The notes: a model not told the origin generated them from the sequence alone. A stretch of DNA of 49,318 nt from Methanosuratincolales archaeon (GCA_014361445.1 JACIVQ010000005.1:1-49318), one strand, 5' to 3'. Shown: positions 1-9,101, numbered from the stretch's first letter. A program made the numbers and translations.

Positions 1-248
1 ACACGTGTTATTATATATTACTTTTTTATTTATAAAATCTATAGTATAAATTGCAAAAATTTTATTAATATATATCACATTAAAAAATATTAATAGTTAT
101 AAATTTTTTAATATTAAAAAGTATAATAGTTTTTGCTTGAGAATTCTTAAATACAGCCTACATTTAAGAATGACAAGAAGTGTGCTGGTAAAAGATTTAC
201 TCTTTCAATTAATATTTGATCCTTTATAAGAATGGAGGGAGAGAAGGT

Positions 249-815
249 GTGCCTTTGAAAGATTACGATTTTAAGGATCTCATCGGGAAAAAAACTCTGA
301 TAAAGGGGGATGTGGGGAAGGGCAAGACGCGGCTTACAGAAAGCCTCCTCCTTTCCGCAGTAAAGCTTTTGCCACCAGGGCACATCACAGTCATAGACCT
401 CGCGCCCCAAAGAAGAATTGTAGGGGGGCTGAGTGTGGGCGGCACAATCTCAGTTCCAAACGAGGTCAAATACCTTAGACCGTCCAAGGTATGGGCGCCG
501 AGGCTGGAAGGTAGGACGAAAGATGAGGTTATAAGCCTGGCAAAGAAGAATGCCGAATCCATCGAGGCGATCTTTGACTTTTTTACCAAGTCTCCCTCTC
601 CAGTTCTGTTCATAAACGACTTAACTTTGTATTTCCACGCGGGGTCTATTGAAAGGTTGGTAGAGGTAATAAATTTGGCAGACACTTTTGTTGGCAATGG
701 ATATGAGGGGCGCGAGCTGCGGGATGATAAGGGTAGCGGGATCTCTAAACGTGAGGCGCTCCTTTTAAAAAATTTAGAATCGTTCATGGATGTTATAATA
801 GACTTGAACGAGTGA
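249..815 (+). CDS. P-loop ATPase, conserved archaeal type of unknown role
   Basis: A Walker A motif (GDVGKGKT) lies near residue 20, and a hydrophobic strand ending in PVLFINDL near residue 120 fits Walker B, so this is a P-loop NTPase of about 188 residues. The ORF track begins at a TTG (216), but a GTG at 249 sits about 8 bases after GGAGGGA and is the better start. There is no membrane segment or recognisable partner domain. It is followed about 90 bases downstream by a short tyrosine recombinase on the same strand, which suggests, as inference only, a relic of an integrated plasmid or virus. The AT-rich 248 bases before it hold no gene I can see. Confidence 0.7.
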   Translation: MPLKDYDFKDLIGKKTLIKGDVGKGKTRLTESLLLSAVKLLPPGHITVIDLAPQRRIVGGLSVGGTISVPNEVKYLRPSKVWAPRLEGRTKDEVISLAKKNAESIEAIFDFFTKSPSPVLFINDLTLYFHAGSIERLVEVINLADTFVGNGYEGRELRDDKGSGISKREALLLKNLESFMDVIIDLNE

Positions 816-854
816 GAGCCACTTCAAGTTTTTCCAAGCAACCTTTAAATCATA

Positions 855-864
855 TTTTATATAT
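855..864 (+). promoter_or_regulatory. Candidate TATA box for the recombinase gene
   Basis: The sequence TTTTATATAT lies about 43 bases ahead of the ATG at 907, a normal archaeal spacing for a transcript with a short leader. It is called by eye only. Confidence 0.4.
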
Positions 865-906
865 CCAAAGAGATGATAGGTTTATTGTAAAGATGGTTCT
901 ATTGTA

Positions 907-1503
907 ATGTTGAGCCGGGTGCTAAAAGTGTCAGAGCCAAAGCAGAAGCTTAAGCTTAAGGATGTGCCCTCTTGGAGTGATGTAGAAAAGATTCTAACCA
1001 CTATGATAAGAAAGTACAAATCTGGCTCGGTCTCCCTGAGAGATCTATGTCTAATAGGGTTGTTGGCCACGACCGGAATACGCACTTCTGAGCTCCTGGC
1101 GCTTACACCAGCGGATTTTAATTTTGAAGAGGGCTTGATAACGATAAAGCAGCTCAAGAAAAAAGGCGAGTTTGTAAGACAGACTGTGATAAGCCAAGAT
1201 CTGAAGCCCTACTTGAAAGAGTACGTATCAATTTTTTCACCAGAAAAGCCAATCTTCGACCTTACCAGAAGGCAGGTACTCAACATCACCCACAAGTACA
1301 CCGAAGAGATCCTAGGAAGGAAGTATAGAAATCATGCCTTCCGTCATGCGTACGCAATCAGAATACTCGAGAAGACACGCGATGTGGAACTCTGCAGGCG
1401 CCTCATAGGACACTCTAGAATAGAGACCGTCAAGATTTATCTGGACTTTGCGATCGGCGACAGAATCAAAGATGTGCTGGAGGCAATTAAGATTGGTCGG
1501 TGA
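907..1503 (+). CDS. Tyrosine recombinase / integrase, catalytic domain only
   Basis: The phage-integrase catalytic set is visible in order: Arg in TTGIRTSELL (about residue 60), a Lys-rich beta-hairpin (QLKKKGEF), HAFRHAYA giving His and Arg near residue 150, LIGHSRIETVKIY giving His/Gly-His, and the nucleophile Tyr in KIYLDF. At 198 residues it lacks most of the N-terminal core-binding domain of XerA-type enzymes (about 280 residues). It could be a minimal element-borne integrase or a trimmed XerA. No att-like direct repeat was recognised nearby. The start ATG has only a weak Shine-Dalgarno. Confidence 0.85.
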   Translation: MLSRVLKVSEPKQKLKLKDVPSWSDVEKILTTMIRKYKSGSVSLRDLCLIGLLATTGIRTSELLALTPADFNFEEGLITIKQLKKKGEFVRQTVISQDLKPYLKEYVSIFSPEKPIFDLTRRQVLNITHKYTEEILGRKYRNHAFRHAYAIRILEKTRDVELCRRLIGHSRIETVKIYLDFAIGDRIKDVLEAIKIGR

Positions 1504-1645
1504 GACTTGGTAAAATCCCATAGAATTTGATAAAAAGCTAAAATTTTACTTCAATAATCAGTGAAAAGAATAACATTTAGAAAATATTTTTATAAATAAA
1601 CAGATGAGTAAAAATTAGAAAAAATAAAAAATAGATTTGTTTTGG

Positions 1646-2992
1646 TCATACCCTTTTGAGAACAAAGATAATGGCAACTGCAATAACTGCAACTATAACA
1701 ACAACGATAATGTAAATCATATAGTCAGTTGGTGGGGCTATTGAGAATGTGAAGGCTTTACTCGCCAAATTACCTGCTATATCCCTAACCGAAACCACAA
1801 CTGAGTGCGATCCTTCGGAGAGAGTGCCTGAATATGTCACAGAAGTCGCGTTCATGGTTGGTGTTACAGGCGTACCGTCGATCGTCATTGACAGGGAGGA
1901 CATATTTAGAGCTATGTTGTCCGAGATGAAGATTGTGAAGTTCACTTCCTTGCTTTGGAATACCGTGTTGTTGTTGAGGATATTACCGGAAATCGTCGGC
2001 GGGGTTGCATCAATTGTGAAGGTCCAATTCATTATCGCCATATTGCCCGAGGTGTCCATCAATGACAGGGTTGCAAGGTAGACGCCATCAGTCAAGTTAA
2101 CAGAGGCTGTTAGGCTTGTCGGTGTTATAGAGCTCATGTTTACTGCACTATCATTCAATTTTAAGGTGACAGAGTAAGGATCCACGGCTTTGTTGTCGGA
2201 GTAGGTGGCGTTTATGGTGATCGTGCTAAGATTCAATATGGATCCGTCAGAGGGATAAACCGAAGATATAATAGGCGGCAAAAAGTCCGGAAGGGATACT
2301 GTGAAGTTCCAAGTTTTGGAGGCCTTATTGCCTGACAGATCTTTGACCTCAAAGTACACAGTATGGGGCCCCTCACTCAGATCCGTAACGGGTATGTAAT
2401 CCGCCCTCGTAGAGGTTATAGTTGCGGTCGACGTCACATCTGTTCCATCTAAAACTATCTTGACCGTGGAAAAGTCTATGGCTACATCATCAGAGTATAA
2501 GACCGAAATAATGGGGTTCAAAACACTTACCGTTGAGCCCTCTCCTGGTGAGAACGAGGTTATGGTGGGTGGCGTCGTATCAGTAATTGCTGACAAGATA
2601 AATGTTGTATTCTTGATCTGACCTACCGAGTAAGCCCTCACCGTGTAAGTGCCATAGGTCCAGGATCCATATGGAATTTTTAGGGGGATCTTAAAGCTCA
2701 TAGAGTAGTACCCGTTAGCAGATGAGACTTTGTAATCGATGTCGACCATTGTTCCGCTCGGGTTGAAGAGTTGAATTGTTATATCCGAGTTTGGCTCCGT
2801 CGTGCCGCTGATGTATATGACGTCGCCAGGGTAGTAGGTCTGTTTATCAGTAGTGATTGTTAAAGGAGATGCATATGATGCATTCGTGAATGGTATGAAA
2901 AGCATCATGGCAATTAGTAAATAGAACTTTCTTGAAAACAATTTTTTCGCCGTACTCAAAAAATTAATCGAGTTTATAAAAGCCTTCCGCAT
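1646..2992 (-). CDS. Membrane-anchored surface protein with tandem Ig-like domains
   Basis: An N-terminal signal peptide (hydrophobic run FYLLIAMMLFIPF, then Ala-Ser) leads into about 380 residues of beta-rich repeats. The first module (about 45-130) resembles a macroglobulin-like secretion domain (YYPGDVIYISGTTEPNS). Three following modules each begin with a PPxIS/PPTI motif and carry the GNxAxxxWxFT signature of bacterial Ig-like repeats. A C-terminal helix (YIIVVVIVAVIAVAII) followed by Lys-Arg anchors it in the membrane with the repeats outside. The likely role is cell-surface structure or adhesion; the ligand is unknown. It stands alone between convergent or divergent neighbours. Confidence 0.75.
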   Translation of the reverse strand: MRKAFINSINFLSTAKKLFSRKFYLLIAMMLFIPFTNASYASPLTITTDKQTYYPGDVIYISGTTEPNSDITIQLFNPSGTMVDIDYKVSSANGYYSMSFKIPLKIPYGSWTYGTYTVRAYSVGQIKNTTFILSAITDTTPPTITSFSPGEGSTVSVLNPIISVLYSDDVAIDFSTVKIVLDGTDVTSTATITSTRADYIPVTDLSEGPHTVYFEVKDLSGNKASKTWNFTVSLPDFLPPIISSVYPSDGSILNLSTITINATYSDNKAVDPYSVTLKLNDSAVNMSSITPTSLTASVNLTDGVYLATLSLMDTSGNMAIMNWTFTIDATPPTISGNILNNNTVFQSKEVNFTIFISDNIALNMSSLSMTIDGTPVTPTMNATSVTYSGTLSEGSHSVVVSVRDIAGNLASKAFTFSIAPPTDYMIYIIVVVIVAVIAVAIIFVLKRV

Positions 2993-3022
2993 ACAATATT
3001 TGTTCTAATTTTTAGAATATCC

Positions 3023-4426
3023 TCACTTTTTCCTGGCGGGGGTTATCAACCCAAGGTTGTTCTTCAGGACAGGCCATATCCACTTGAGCCGCTTTTTCGC
3101 TAGCTGCTTGTAGATAAAAGAGAAGCTCAAGTAAAACTTTCTATACGCAAGTCCCACCAGTTTTGAGATTTCTTCTACAGTCAACTCCTTGGTCCTCATC
3201 ACAGGAGTGATCGTGGTGTATCGGGACCAGTCGTTGGTTGTCAGGAGCCCCTCTTTCTTTGCGATCTCATAGATCTCTGTTCCAGGGTATGGGGTCATAG
3301 CCGTGAACTGTGCAAAGTCAATGCCAGATTCTTTCGCGAACTTTATGGTCTTCATGACGTCTTCCTTTGTCTCTCCAGGGACACCGATTATGAAAGAGCC
3401 CATGACCTCAATCCCAACCTCCTTAGCCCACTTTATGGCACTCTTTGCCTGTTCCAGAGTTATTCCCTTTCTCAAAATGCTGAGTATCCTCTCAGACCCA
3501 GATTCGATTCCGTAGTAAATGAGACCGCAGCCCGCCTTTTTCATGATCTGTAGAAGCTCTCTTGAGATAAGATCCACTCTCGATCCGCAAGCCCACCATA
3601 TCTGTAAGCCACGCTTTATGATCTCCTCGGCTATTTCTATGGCTCTTTTCTTATCTACCGTGAAATTATCATCAACGATCTCGAAAGATTTTATCTTGTA
3701 TTTACTGATAAGCTCCTCTATTTCATCAACAACATTTTTTGGACTCCTGGCTCTGAACCTCCTACCGTAAAACTGAGACGAGGAGCAGAATATACAACGA
3801 AATGGACACCCGCGGCTTGTCAAAATATTGCCGAGCCTATGTCTCTCTCCCAAGATGGTGTATCTATCCAAAGGGAGAAGGTCCCTAGCAGGGAAAGGTA
3901 TCTCATCCAAGTTCTCTATGAGCCTTCTTGGTCGAGTTTTAACCACTTTTTCCTTATTCCGGTAAACTATGCCGTCAACTTCGGACAATGGCTTTTTTGT
4001 TTCAAGTGCCCTCAGCAGGTCCACTATGGTGGCCTCTCCTTCGCCAATTACGCCTATATCCAAGGACTTACATTCAGCTAAAGTATCCTCCGGTAAAGAA
4101 GTGATGTGACATCCACCCAATACTGTGATTGAATCTGGACAAAAATCCTTCGCGATGGTCACAGCCTTCATGGCATCATAGATTGTTGGGGTTGTTGATG
4201 TGACCCCTATCACATCAGGACTCTCTCTTTGTAATATTTCACCCAGTTTATGATGTGATATATCAAGAGCGGGGGAATCTATGATGCTCACATCGTGTCC
4301 CTCTTTTCTCACGGCTGCTGCAACGTATGCAAGACCTAAAGGGGGCGCCTTAAGCCCTAAGGTGGCAACAGTCTCGAGAGGTGCGGTTGTGGGAGGGTTC
4401 ACTAAGACGACTTTCAACCCCCGCAT
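3023..4426 (-). CDS. B12-binding-domain radical SAM protein
   Basis: The N-terminal 150 residues have the fold pattern of a cobalamin-binding domain (LVNPPTTAPLE, then GVTSTTPTIYDA and VLGGCHITSLPE). They are followed by a radical SAM core whose cluster motif is GCPFRCIFCSSS (CxxxCxxC) near residue 205. IYYGIESGSERIL and IGVPGETKEDV are typical of the class B methyltransferase/BchE-like superfamily. The length (467) is normal. Substrate cannot be inferred; related archaeal proteins act in lipid, cofactor or antibiotic-like methylation or cyclisation. It is divergently transcribed from the PaaK gene. Confidence 0.85.
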   Translation of the reverse strand: MRGLKVVLVNPPTTAPLETVATLGLKAPPLGLAYVAAAVRKEGHDVSIIDSPALDISHHKLGEILQRESPDVIGVTSTTPTIYDAMKAVTIAKDFCPDSITVLGGCHITSLPEDTLAECKSLDIGVIGEGEATIVDLLRALETKKPLSEVDGIVYRNKEKVVKTRPRRLIENLDEIPFPARDLLPLDRYTILGERHRLGNILTSRGCPFRCIFCSSSQFYGRRFRARSPKNVVDEIEELISKYKIKSFEIVDDNFTVDKKRAIEIAEEIIKRGLQIWWACGSRVDLISRELLQIMKKAGCGLIYYGIESGSERILSILRKGITLEQAKSAIKWAKEVGIEVMGSFIIGVPGETKEDVMKTIKFAKESGIDFAQFTAMTPYPGTEIYEIAKKEGLLTTNDWSRYTTITPVMRTKELTVEEISKLVGLAYRKFYLSFSFIYKQLAKKRLKWIWPVLKNNLGLITPARKK

Positions 4427-4545
4427 ACCCCCAGTAATAATTATGATGATTGATTGTATTAACCTTTATGTGCATTAGATGACGGTCAAAAAGTATAGAC
4501 CAAAACCGATTAAAGGGAACCCTATGATAATTATGCCGAAGGGAT

Positions 4546-5835
4546 ATGTGTACTTACAAACTCTCAAAGTCTGAATTAGTTGAGCTACAGAATAAAAGGC
4601 TGAGGTGGCTAGTTAAGTACGTATTTGATAGATCGCCTTTTTACAGGCGGCGGTTTATCGAGAATGGTATTGATCCGGAGAGCATAAGAACGAAGGAGGA
4701 CCTGAGGAGAATACCATTTACCACCAAGACGGACCTCAGGGACAACTATCCGCTCGGTCTTGTCTCGTCAGACCTTTCACAAATCGTGCGATTCCACGCC
4801 TCTTCTGGGACGACAGGAAACCCAACGGTGGTAGCATACACAAAGCAGGATGTTGAGAGCTGGGCCGAGCTCAACGCTAGGTGCCTTGAGATCGCAGGAG
4901 TTACACCAAAAGATGTTGTTCAGGTGTCGTACGGGTACGGGCTTTTCACCGGGGGGCTCGGGTTGCACTATGGTGCCGAGAGACTCGGCGCAAAGGTAAT
5001 CCCAGCGAGTACAGGCAACACGAAGAGGCAACTTAAGCTGATGAAGGACCTCGGCACAACCGTAATATGCTGCACGCCATCCTACGGTCTATTCTTGGCT
5101 GAGAGTGCAAGGGATGAGGGGCTCGATCCGAAGAGGGATCTCAAACTAAGGGTGGGAGTCTTTGGTGCGGAGCCCTGGTCTGAGAACACTCGTAGGCGGC
5201 TGGAGGAGCAGTTTGTAGAGTCTGCCCATGACATATACGGCATGTCCGAGCTCAATGGTCCTGGCGTGGCGATGGAATGTGTTATGAAGGACGGGCTACA
5301 TGTGTGGGAGGATCACTATATCGTGGAGATAATCGATCCAAACACCGGCGAGGTGCTGGAGCCAGGAGAAAAAGGGGAGATGGTTGTGACGACCATAATG
5401 AAGGAAGGGATGCCCTTATTGCGCTACAGGACTAGGGACATCACAATCTTGGATGATGAGCCTTGCGAATGCGGTCTGAGCCACGCGAGGATAAAGAGGA
5501 TCCTCGGGAGGACCGACGATATGTTGAAGATAAGGGGCATATGTGTCTTCCCAAGCCAGGTCGAGGAGATCCTCATGAAGACTGAGGGAGTCTCGCCCCA
5601 CTACCAGCTAATAGTTGACAGAGAAGGAGTCATGGACAGGTTGATGGTAAGAGTGGAGGTGTCAGAAGACTTCAAAACAGACAGGTTGACGGACCTTGTG
5701 AACCTTCAACAAAAGTTAGAAGAGGAGCTTAAAGACACCCTCAGCATACATGCGGTGGTGGAGCTTGTGGAGCCGAAGAAGTTGCCCAGAAGCGAAGGTA
5801 AGGCCCAAAGGATAATTGATATGAGGAAGATATAG
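4546..5835 (+). CDS. paaK: Phenylacetate-CoA ligase family adenylate-forming enzyme
   Basis: This is a 429-residue ANL-superfamily enzyme of the PaaK type, which activates an aryl acid with ATP and loads it onto CoA. Visible motifs are the P-loop SSGTTGNPTVVAYT near residue 85, GMSELNGPGVAMEC (A5-like) near 235, LRYRTRDI and GRTDDMLKIRG (hinge region) near 305-330, and a C-terminal lid with the catalytic Lys in PRSEGKAQR. It lies 27 bases ahead of an ACT-domain gene on the same strand, a pairing common in archaea where indolepyruvate oxidoreductase makes aryl acids. Hence a role in aryl-acid activation during amino-acid catabolism or its reversal is likely. Confidence 0.9.
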   Translation: MCTYKLSKSELVELQNKRLRWLVKYVFDRSPFYRRRFIENGIDPESIRTKEDLRRIPFTTKTDLRDNYPLGLVSSDLSQIVRFHASSGTTGNPTVVAYTKQDVESWAELNARCLEIAGVTPKDVVQVSYGYGLFTGGLGLHYGAERLGAKVIPASTGNTKRQLKLMKDLGTTVICCTPSYGLFLAESARDEGLDPKRDLKLRVGVFGAEPWSENTRRRLEEQFVESAHDIYGMSELNGPGVAMECVMKDGLHVWEDHYIVEIIDPNTGEVLEPGEKGEMVVTTIMKEGMPLLRYRTRDITILDDEPCECGLSHARIKRILGRTDDMLKIRGICVFPSQVEEILMKTEGVSPHYQLIVDREGVMDRLMVRVEVSEDFKTDRLTDLVNLQQKLEEELKDTLSIHAVVELVEPKKLPRSEGKAQRIIDMRKI

Positions 5836-5862
5836 ACCCAGAAGGATTAGGAGGCTCTGTTT

Positions 5863-6246
5863 ATGATAAAACAATTGAGTGTCTTCCTGGAAAACCGCCC
5901 AGGCAGACTTGCCAATCTGCTCAACATCCTTGAAAGTCACAATATCAAGGTGCTGGCTATGGGGATAGCAGAGGCAGGAAACTATGGCATAGTGAGGCTT
6001 ATTGTCGATAGGAAGGGAGAAGCCCTTGAGGTGCTCAGAGGCGCAAACATGGCAGTGAATGAGACTAATGTGATAGCGATAAACCTGAACGATCTGTCAT
6101 CGGCCGTAAGAACTTTGGGGGATGCAAACATTAACATAGACTATGCATATACCATGGACTGCCAGAGAGTGATATTGAAGGTCAACAACGAGGTTGAGGC
6201 TATAAAGGCACTCTCTGGTGCCGGAATCAAGGCATTAGAGGTTTAA
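5863..6246 (+). CDS. Tandem ACT-domain protein linked to paaK
   Basis: The 127 residues hold two ACT domains: residues 1-65 begin MIKQLSVFLENRPGRLANLL, the classical ACT beta-alpha start, and residues 70-127 repeat the fold with IDYAYTMDCQRVILK. ACT pairs bind amino acids and usually regulate enzymes. The gene follows paaK by 27 bases and is presumably co-transcribed, so it may sense aromatic or branched amino acids for that pathway (inference). No catalytic domain is attached. The start ATG has a nearby GGAGG (AGGAGGCTCTGTTT). Confidence 0.85.
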   Translation: MIKQLSVFLENRPGRLANLLNILESHNIKVLAMGIAEAGNYGIVRLIVDRKGEALEVLRGANMAVNETNVIAINLNDLSSAVRTLGDANINIDYAYTMDCQRVILKVNNEVEAIKALSGAGIKALEV

Positions 6247-6339
6247 CTTTTGAGTCCGCTCCTTTTTGAAGTGGAGAGCTGACAAAGGAAAATTCCTATT
6301 TTTAACTTAATCAGGATCTACGCCTTATGGAAGAGTAGT

Positions 6340-6669
6340 TCATTCGTTCTTGAATACAATACACTGCGCCGGCATCCTTGAAAGCAGATTTTTTGAGACC
6401 ATCCCTGCTTCGGTCCACGCACAGAACGCGACTCCGCACGGGACGAGACAATTAGGTTCGAGTCGTGACTCTGAGGCTTTGATGTAGATCGGGTTATTCA
6501 TTATATCCTTGGCGATCTCCTTGATTGTCAATTTCTTGATCAGAAGGGCATAGTCCATTATTTTTACACAGGAGGATTCTATTGTCATATCTATGACAGA
6601 GCCATTGAGAGAAGCTGTGATTTTTGTACTATGATCGCATATGCTGTTAATTACAAAGGTTGTAGTCAC
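6340..6669 (-). CDS. Small conserved archaeal protein resembling DUF6951
   Basis: This is a 109-residue protein without signal peptide or membrane helix. It starts with a beta-hairpin-like segment and ends with a Cys-rich stretch (CLVPCGVAFCAWTEAG) that recalls the CPVPCG motif of a methanogen family of unknown function; I recall that family as DUF6951 but could not check. Cysteines near residues 20, 34, 74, 78 and 83 might bind metal. It is convergent with the ACT gene and divergent from the Cren7-like gene. Confidence 0.5.
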   Translation of the reverse strand: MTTTFVINSICDHSTKITASLNGSVIDMTIESSCVKIMDYALLIKKLTIKEIAKDIMNNPIYIKASESRLEPNCLVPCGVAFCAWTEAGMVSKNLLSRMPAQCIVFKNE

Positions 6670-6828
6670 TCATCATACCTCAAATCTCATTGAGAGCACA
6701 ACATAATAACTTTTTTTATCGATCATGTTATCTTCTTCAAGTTAAATTTTGATGATGATGATCATGAAATTATTGTAATGCTATGGAATTTCTTTAACCT
6801 GATATTCAATAATCTTACCATTAGGCAA

Positions 6829-6840
6829 GCCTTTTAAGTC
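6829..6840 (+). promoter_or_regulatory. Candidate TATA box of the zinc-ribbon Cren7-like gene
   Basis: GCCTTTTAAGTC lies about 40 bases ahead of the ATG at 6875, which leaves a leader of roughly 15 bases holding AAGGTG as ribosome binding site. Confidence 0.5.
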
Positions 6841-6874
6841 CAGCCATCATTTAGAGAGTATTAAGGTGCCTCAT

Positions 6875-7018
6875 ATGGCTAAATGTCCGAAATGTGGAGC
6901 AGAAGTGGCAAACCCAACCAAGACGTGGACGCTCGCCCCGAAGGGAAGGAAACCAGTTACCGTCGGTCTCTTCAAATGCCCAAGCTGCGGTGCATTCTTT
7001 AGAGCTTCCGTGAAGTAA
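6875..7018 (+). CDS. Zinc-ribbon Cren7-like chromatin protein, copy 1 (missed by ORF track)
   Basis: This 47-codon gene is too short for the supplied ORF track. It begins ATG six bases after AAGGTG and ends TAA. The centre, [13 protein letters not shown] followed by VGLFK and FFR, matches the core of crenarchaeal Cren7 (VWALAPKGRKGV, IGLFK, YFR as I remember it), including the Trp, Leu, Pro, Lys and Arg that contact the DNA minor groove. Unlike Cren7 it has two CPKCG/CPSCG knuckles, one at each end, which should bind one zinc. A DNA-packaging role is inferred from this similarity. A second copy lies at 33539. A T-rich tail after the stop could be a terminator. Confidence 0.75.
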   Translation: MAKCPKCGAEVANPTKTWTLAPKGRKPVTVGLFKCPSCGAFFRASVK

Positions 7019-7051
7019 CCACACTTTTTTCCCTTTTTTATTTATTTTTGG
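7019..7051 (+). terminator. T-rich terminator candidate after the Cren7-like gene
   Basis: A run of T-rich sequence (CTTTTTTCCCTTTTTTATTT) directly follows the stop codon, as expected for archaeal oligo-T termination. Confidence 0.45.
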
Positions 7052-7149
7052 TTTGTTGATTTTTGTGGTTTTCGACCGTAGTAGGATTTGATAATTGATT
7101 TATTTCATATATTAGCCATATTCTTCGTCTGTCCCCTACAATCCAAAAA

Positions 7150-8328
7150 TTAAACTAGCCCCTCAGGGCGGGTTCTTGACTCAAAGAATTTCACTACTCT
7201 CCTTATACCTTCCTTCAGGTCTTCATCTGGTATAGCATAGCATAGCCTGAAGTGCCCCCTATTATCGCCAAAATATTCGCCAGGTATCACTGCAACCCCT
7301 GCATTTTCTAGGAGGGTCTTGGCAAAGACCTCGGTACTTGGAAATCTCTTCGTGTCTATGCGCGGATATACGTAAAATCCGCCCTCCGGGGTTGGGCAGT
7401 CTAGGTCTTTCACGCCCTTTAAACCATCCACCACCATTCTCCTTTTCTCAGCACATGCCTTTACGACCATGTTGATGTGATCGGCGTATCCTTCCAAGGC
7501 GGAGAGGCACCCATACTGCGCGAATGTGGTGGGTGCACTCACGGTGTGCTCCTGCACTACGTGGAGCCTCCTTAAAAGTTCTCGAGGACCTGCTGCAAAC
7601 CCTACTCTCCACCCTGTCATTCCAAAGATCTTTGAGAAGCCATCAGTCACAATGGTCCGCTCCCTCAGTCCATCCAGCGAGGCTGGAGAGACGAAACGTC
7701 TCCCGTCATAGACATATGCCCAATCTATCTCGTCAGAAAGAACGTAAAGATCATAGTCTTCTGCCAAGTCCTTCAGGAGTTTGAGGTCGCCATTGTCGAG
7801 CAGACCGCCTGTGGGGTTGTTGGGCGTGTTCACAACGATGCCCCTCGGCCTCATTTTCATCAGACCTTTAAGGTCCTCCTCATTAAGATGGTAAGGGTCT
7901 TTAGCCCATGTCTCGAGTATCTTGAGTCCAAGCATCATTGGGATGGCCCTGAAGCTTGTCCAATATGGCTTTATGAGAACCACGGCATCGCCAGGCTTAA
8001 AAAGACCAAGAAAGAAGGCAAAGTTTGCGAACTTTCCTCCTGTGGTGACCAAAATTTCATCAGCTGTGTAGTCGAGACCTCTAGTCTCTTTGAGGTATTG
8101 TGTTATCGCATATCTTAGTTCCGGCACGCCCCAGCTGGAAGAGTAACGATGTTTACCCTTAAGCAGGGCATCCATTGTCCCCTTCACCGCATTCCACGGA
8201 GGGGCAAACATAGGCTCAGCGACATCAAAGCGGACCACCCGAGTGCCTTTCTCCCTCTCGATTTTCTCCACCATTTCTAGCAAAGACACTGGTGATGGAG
8301 GGATAACATCAAAGATGTCCCGAGACAT
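7150..8328 (-). CDS. Class I/II pyridoxal-phosphate aminotransferase (aspartate aminotransferase type)
   Basis: This is a 392-residue fold-type I aminotransferase. Visible are the GGKFANFAFF substrate/cofactor loop, the NTPNNPTGG motif near residue 167, the cofactor-binding Asp-Tyr region (SDEIDWAYVYDG) and the Schiff-base Lys in DGFSKIFGMTGWRVGF near residue 233, plus a C-terminal Arg in GHFRLCYA that should bind the substrate carboxylate. It transfers amino groups between amino and 2-oxo acids; the exact substrate is not decidable. It is transcribed alone and is divergent from the MarC gene. Confidence 0.9.
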   Translation of the reverse strand: MSRDIFDVIPPSPVSLLEMVEKIEREKGTRVVRFDVAEPMFAPPWNAVKGTMDALLKGKHRYSSSWGVPELRYAITQYLKETRGLDYTADEILVTTGGKFANFAFFLGLFKPGDAVVLIKPYWTSFRAIPMMLGLKILETWAKDPYHLNEEDLKGLMKMRPRGIVVNTPNNPTGGLLDNGDLKLLKDLAEDYDLYVLSDEIDWAYVYDGRRFVSPASLDGLRERTIVTDGFSKIFGMTGWRVGFAAGPRELLRRLHVVQEHTVSAPTTFAQYGCLSALEGYADHINMVVKACAEKRRMVVDGLKGVKDLDCPTPEGGFYVYPRIDTKRFPSTEVFAKTLLENAGVAVIPGEYFGDNRGHFRLCYAIPDEDLKEGIRRVVKFFESRTRPEGLV

Positions 8329-8461
8329 AATAATCCGTCTATATCTTGCCGGTCTATTTATTTAAGATTGAGGGAGGTGAAAAATAGTAACAGACTAGCG
8401 AGTTGCTACACATATGCGCTGGAAATAGGCGAAGGTTCAGCAAAAGGCTAAAAGACCTAGG

Positions 8462-8471
8462 GGTTATATAC
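8462..8471 (+). promoter_or_regulatory. Candidate TATA box of the MarC-family gene
   Basis: GGTTATATAC lies about 37 bases ahead of the ATG at 8502, giving a leader of about 10-15 bases. The 170 bases between the two divergent genes otherwise show nothing convincing. Confidence 0.45.
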
Positions 8472-8501
8472 GGCAAAATCAAAAGATAAAGCGGTGCCCT
8501 T

Positions 8502-9101
8502 ATGATCGACGTTCTAGGTATACATCTACAAGGCTTCATCACGCTCCTCGTCATCTTCGACCCCATAGGAAATATCCCTCTGTTTCAGACATTCACCGCT
8601 TCATTCGATAGCTCCAAGAAGAGGAGAATAATAAACAGGTCAGTGATAATAGCCATGGTGATACTCGCATTCTTTGCCCTTGGTGGCTTCTTGGTTTTCG
8701 AGACATTTAATATATCAATTAACGACTTCAGGATAGCAGGGGGCATACTTCTCTTCATACTCTCAATAGAGGGACTCCTCGGAAAGGAAGAGGCAAGATG
8801 GATCAGTAGTGAGGATGTGGCCGTTGTCCCCCTAGCCACGCCACTAATGGCTGGACCTGGTGCGATCTACACTGTGATATATTTGATGCAGGGACCTTAT
8901 GGTCCCAGTGTCACATTGTTTGCAATACTCAGCAACATCATAATCCAGTGGGTTCTATTATTCTACTCAGAACGCGTCCTCAGGGCGATAGGGAAGACTG
9001 GTTCGACCATCATATCTAGGATAATGGCGTTCATACTTTCAGCGATAGCCATAGGTATGATAAGGGAGGGCATTACAGCGATCTTAGTCGGTTTAATTTA
9101 A
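8502..9101 (+). CDS. MarC-family integral membrane protein
   Basis: The 199 residues contain six hydrophobic helices with the family's conserved FDPIGNIPLFQTF near the start and the PLATPLMAGPGAIYTV segment near residue 110. The UPF0056/MarC family is widespread in bacteria and archaea; its transport role is unproven despite its historic link to antibiotic resistance. It is separated by 79 bases from the phosphate permease gene on the same strand, so co-regulation is possible but not shown. Confidence 0.85.
   Translation: MIDVLGIHLQGFITLLVIFDPIGNIPLFQTFTASFDSSKKRRIINRSVIIAMVILAFFALGGFLVFETFNISINDFRIAGGILLFILSIEGLLGKEEARWISSEDVAVVPLATPLMAGPGAIYTVIYLMQGPYGPSVTLFAILSNIIIQWVLLFYSERVLRAIGKTGSTIISRIMAFILSAIAIGMIREGITAILVGLI

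Noticed and set aside
8405-8489. 28-codon TTG ORF ending KRLKDLGVIYGKIKR
   Set aside because: Lies over the likely MarC promoter and lacks a ribosome site.
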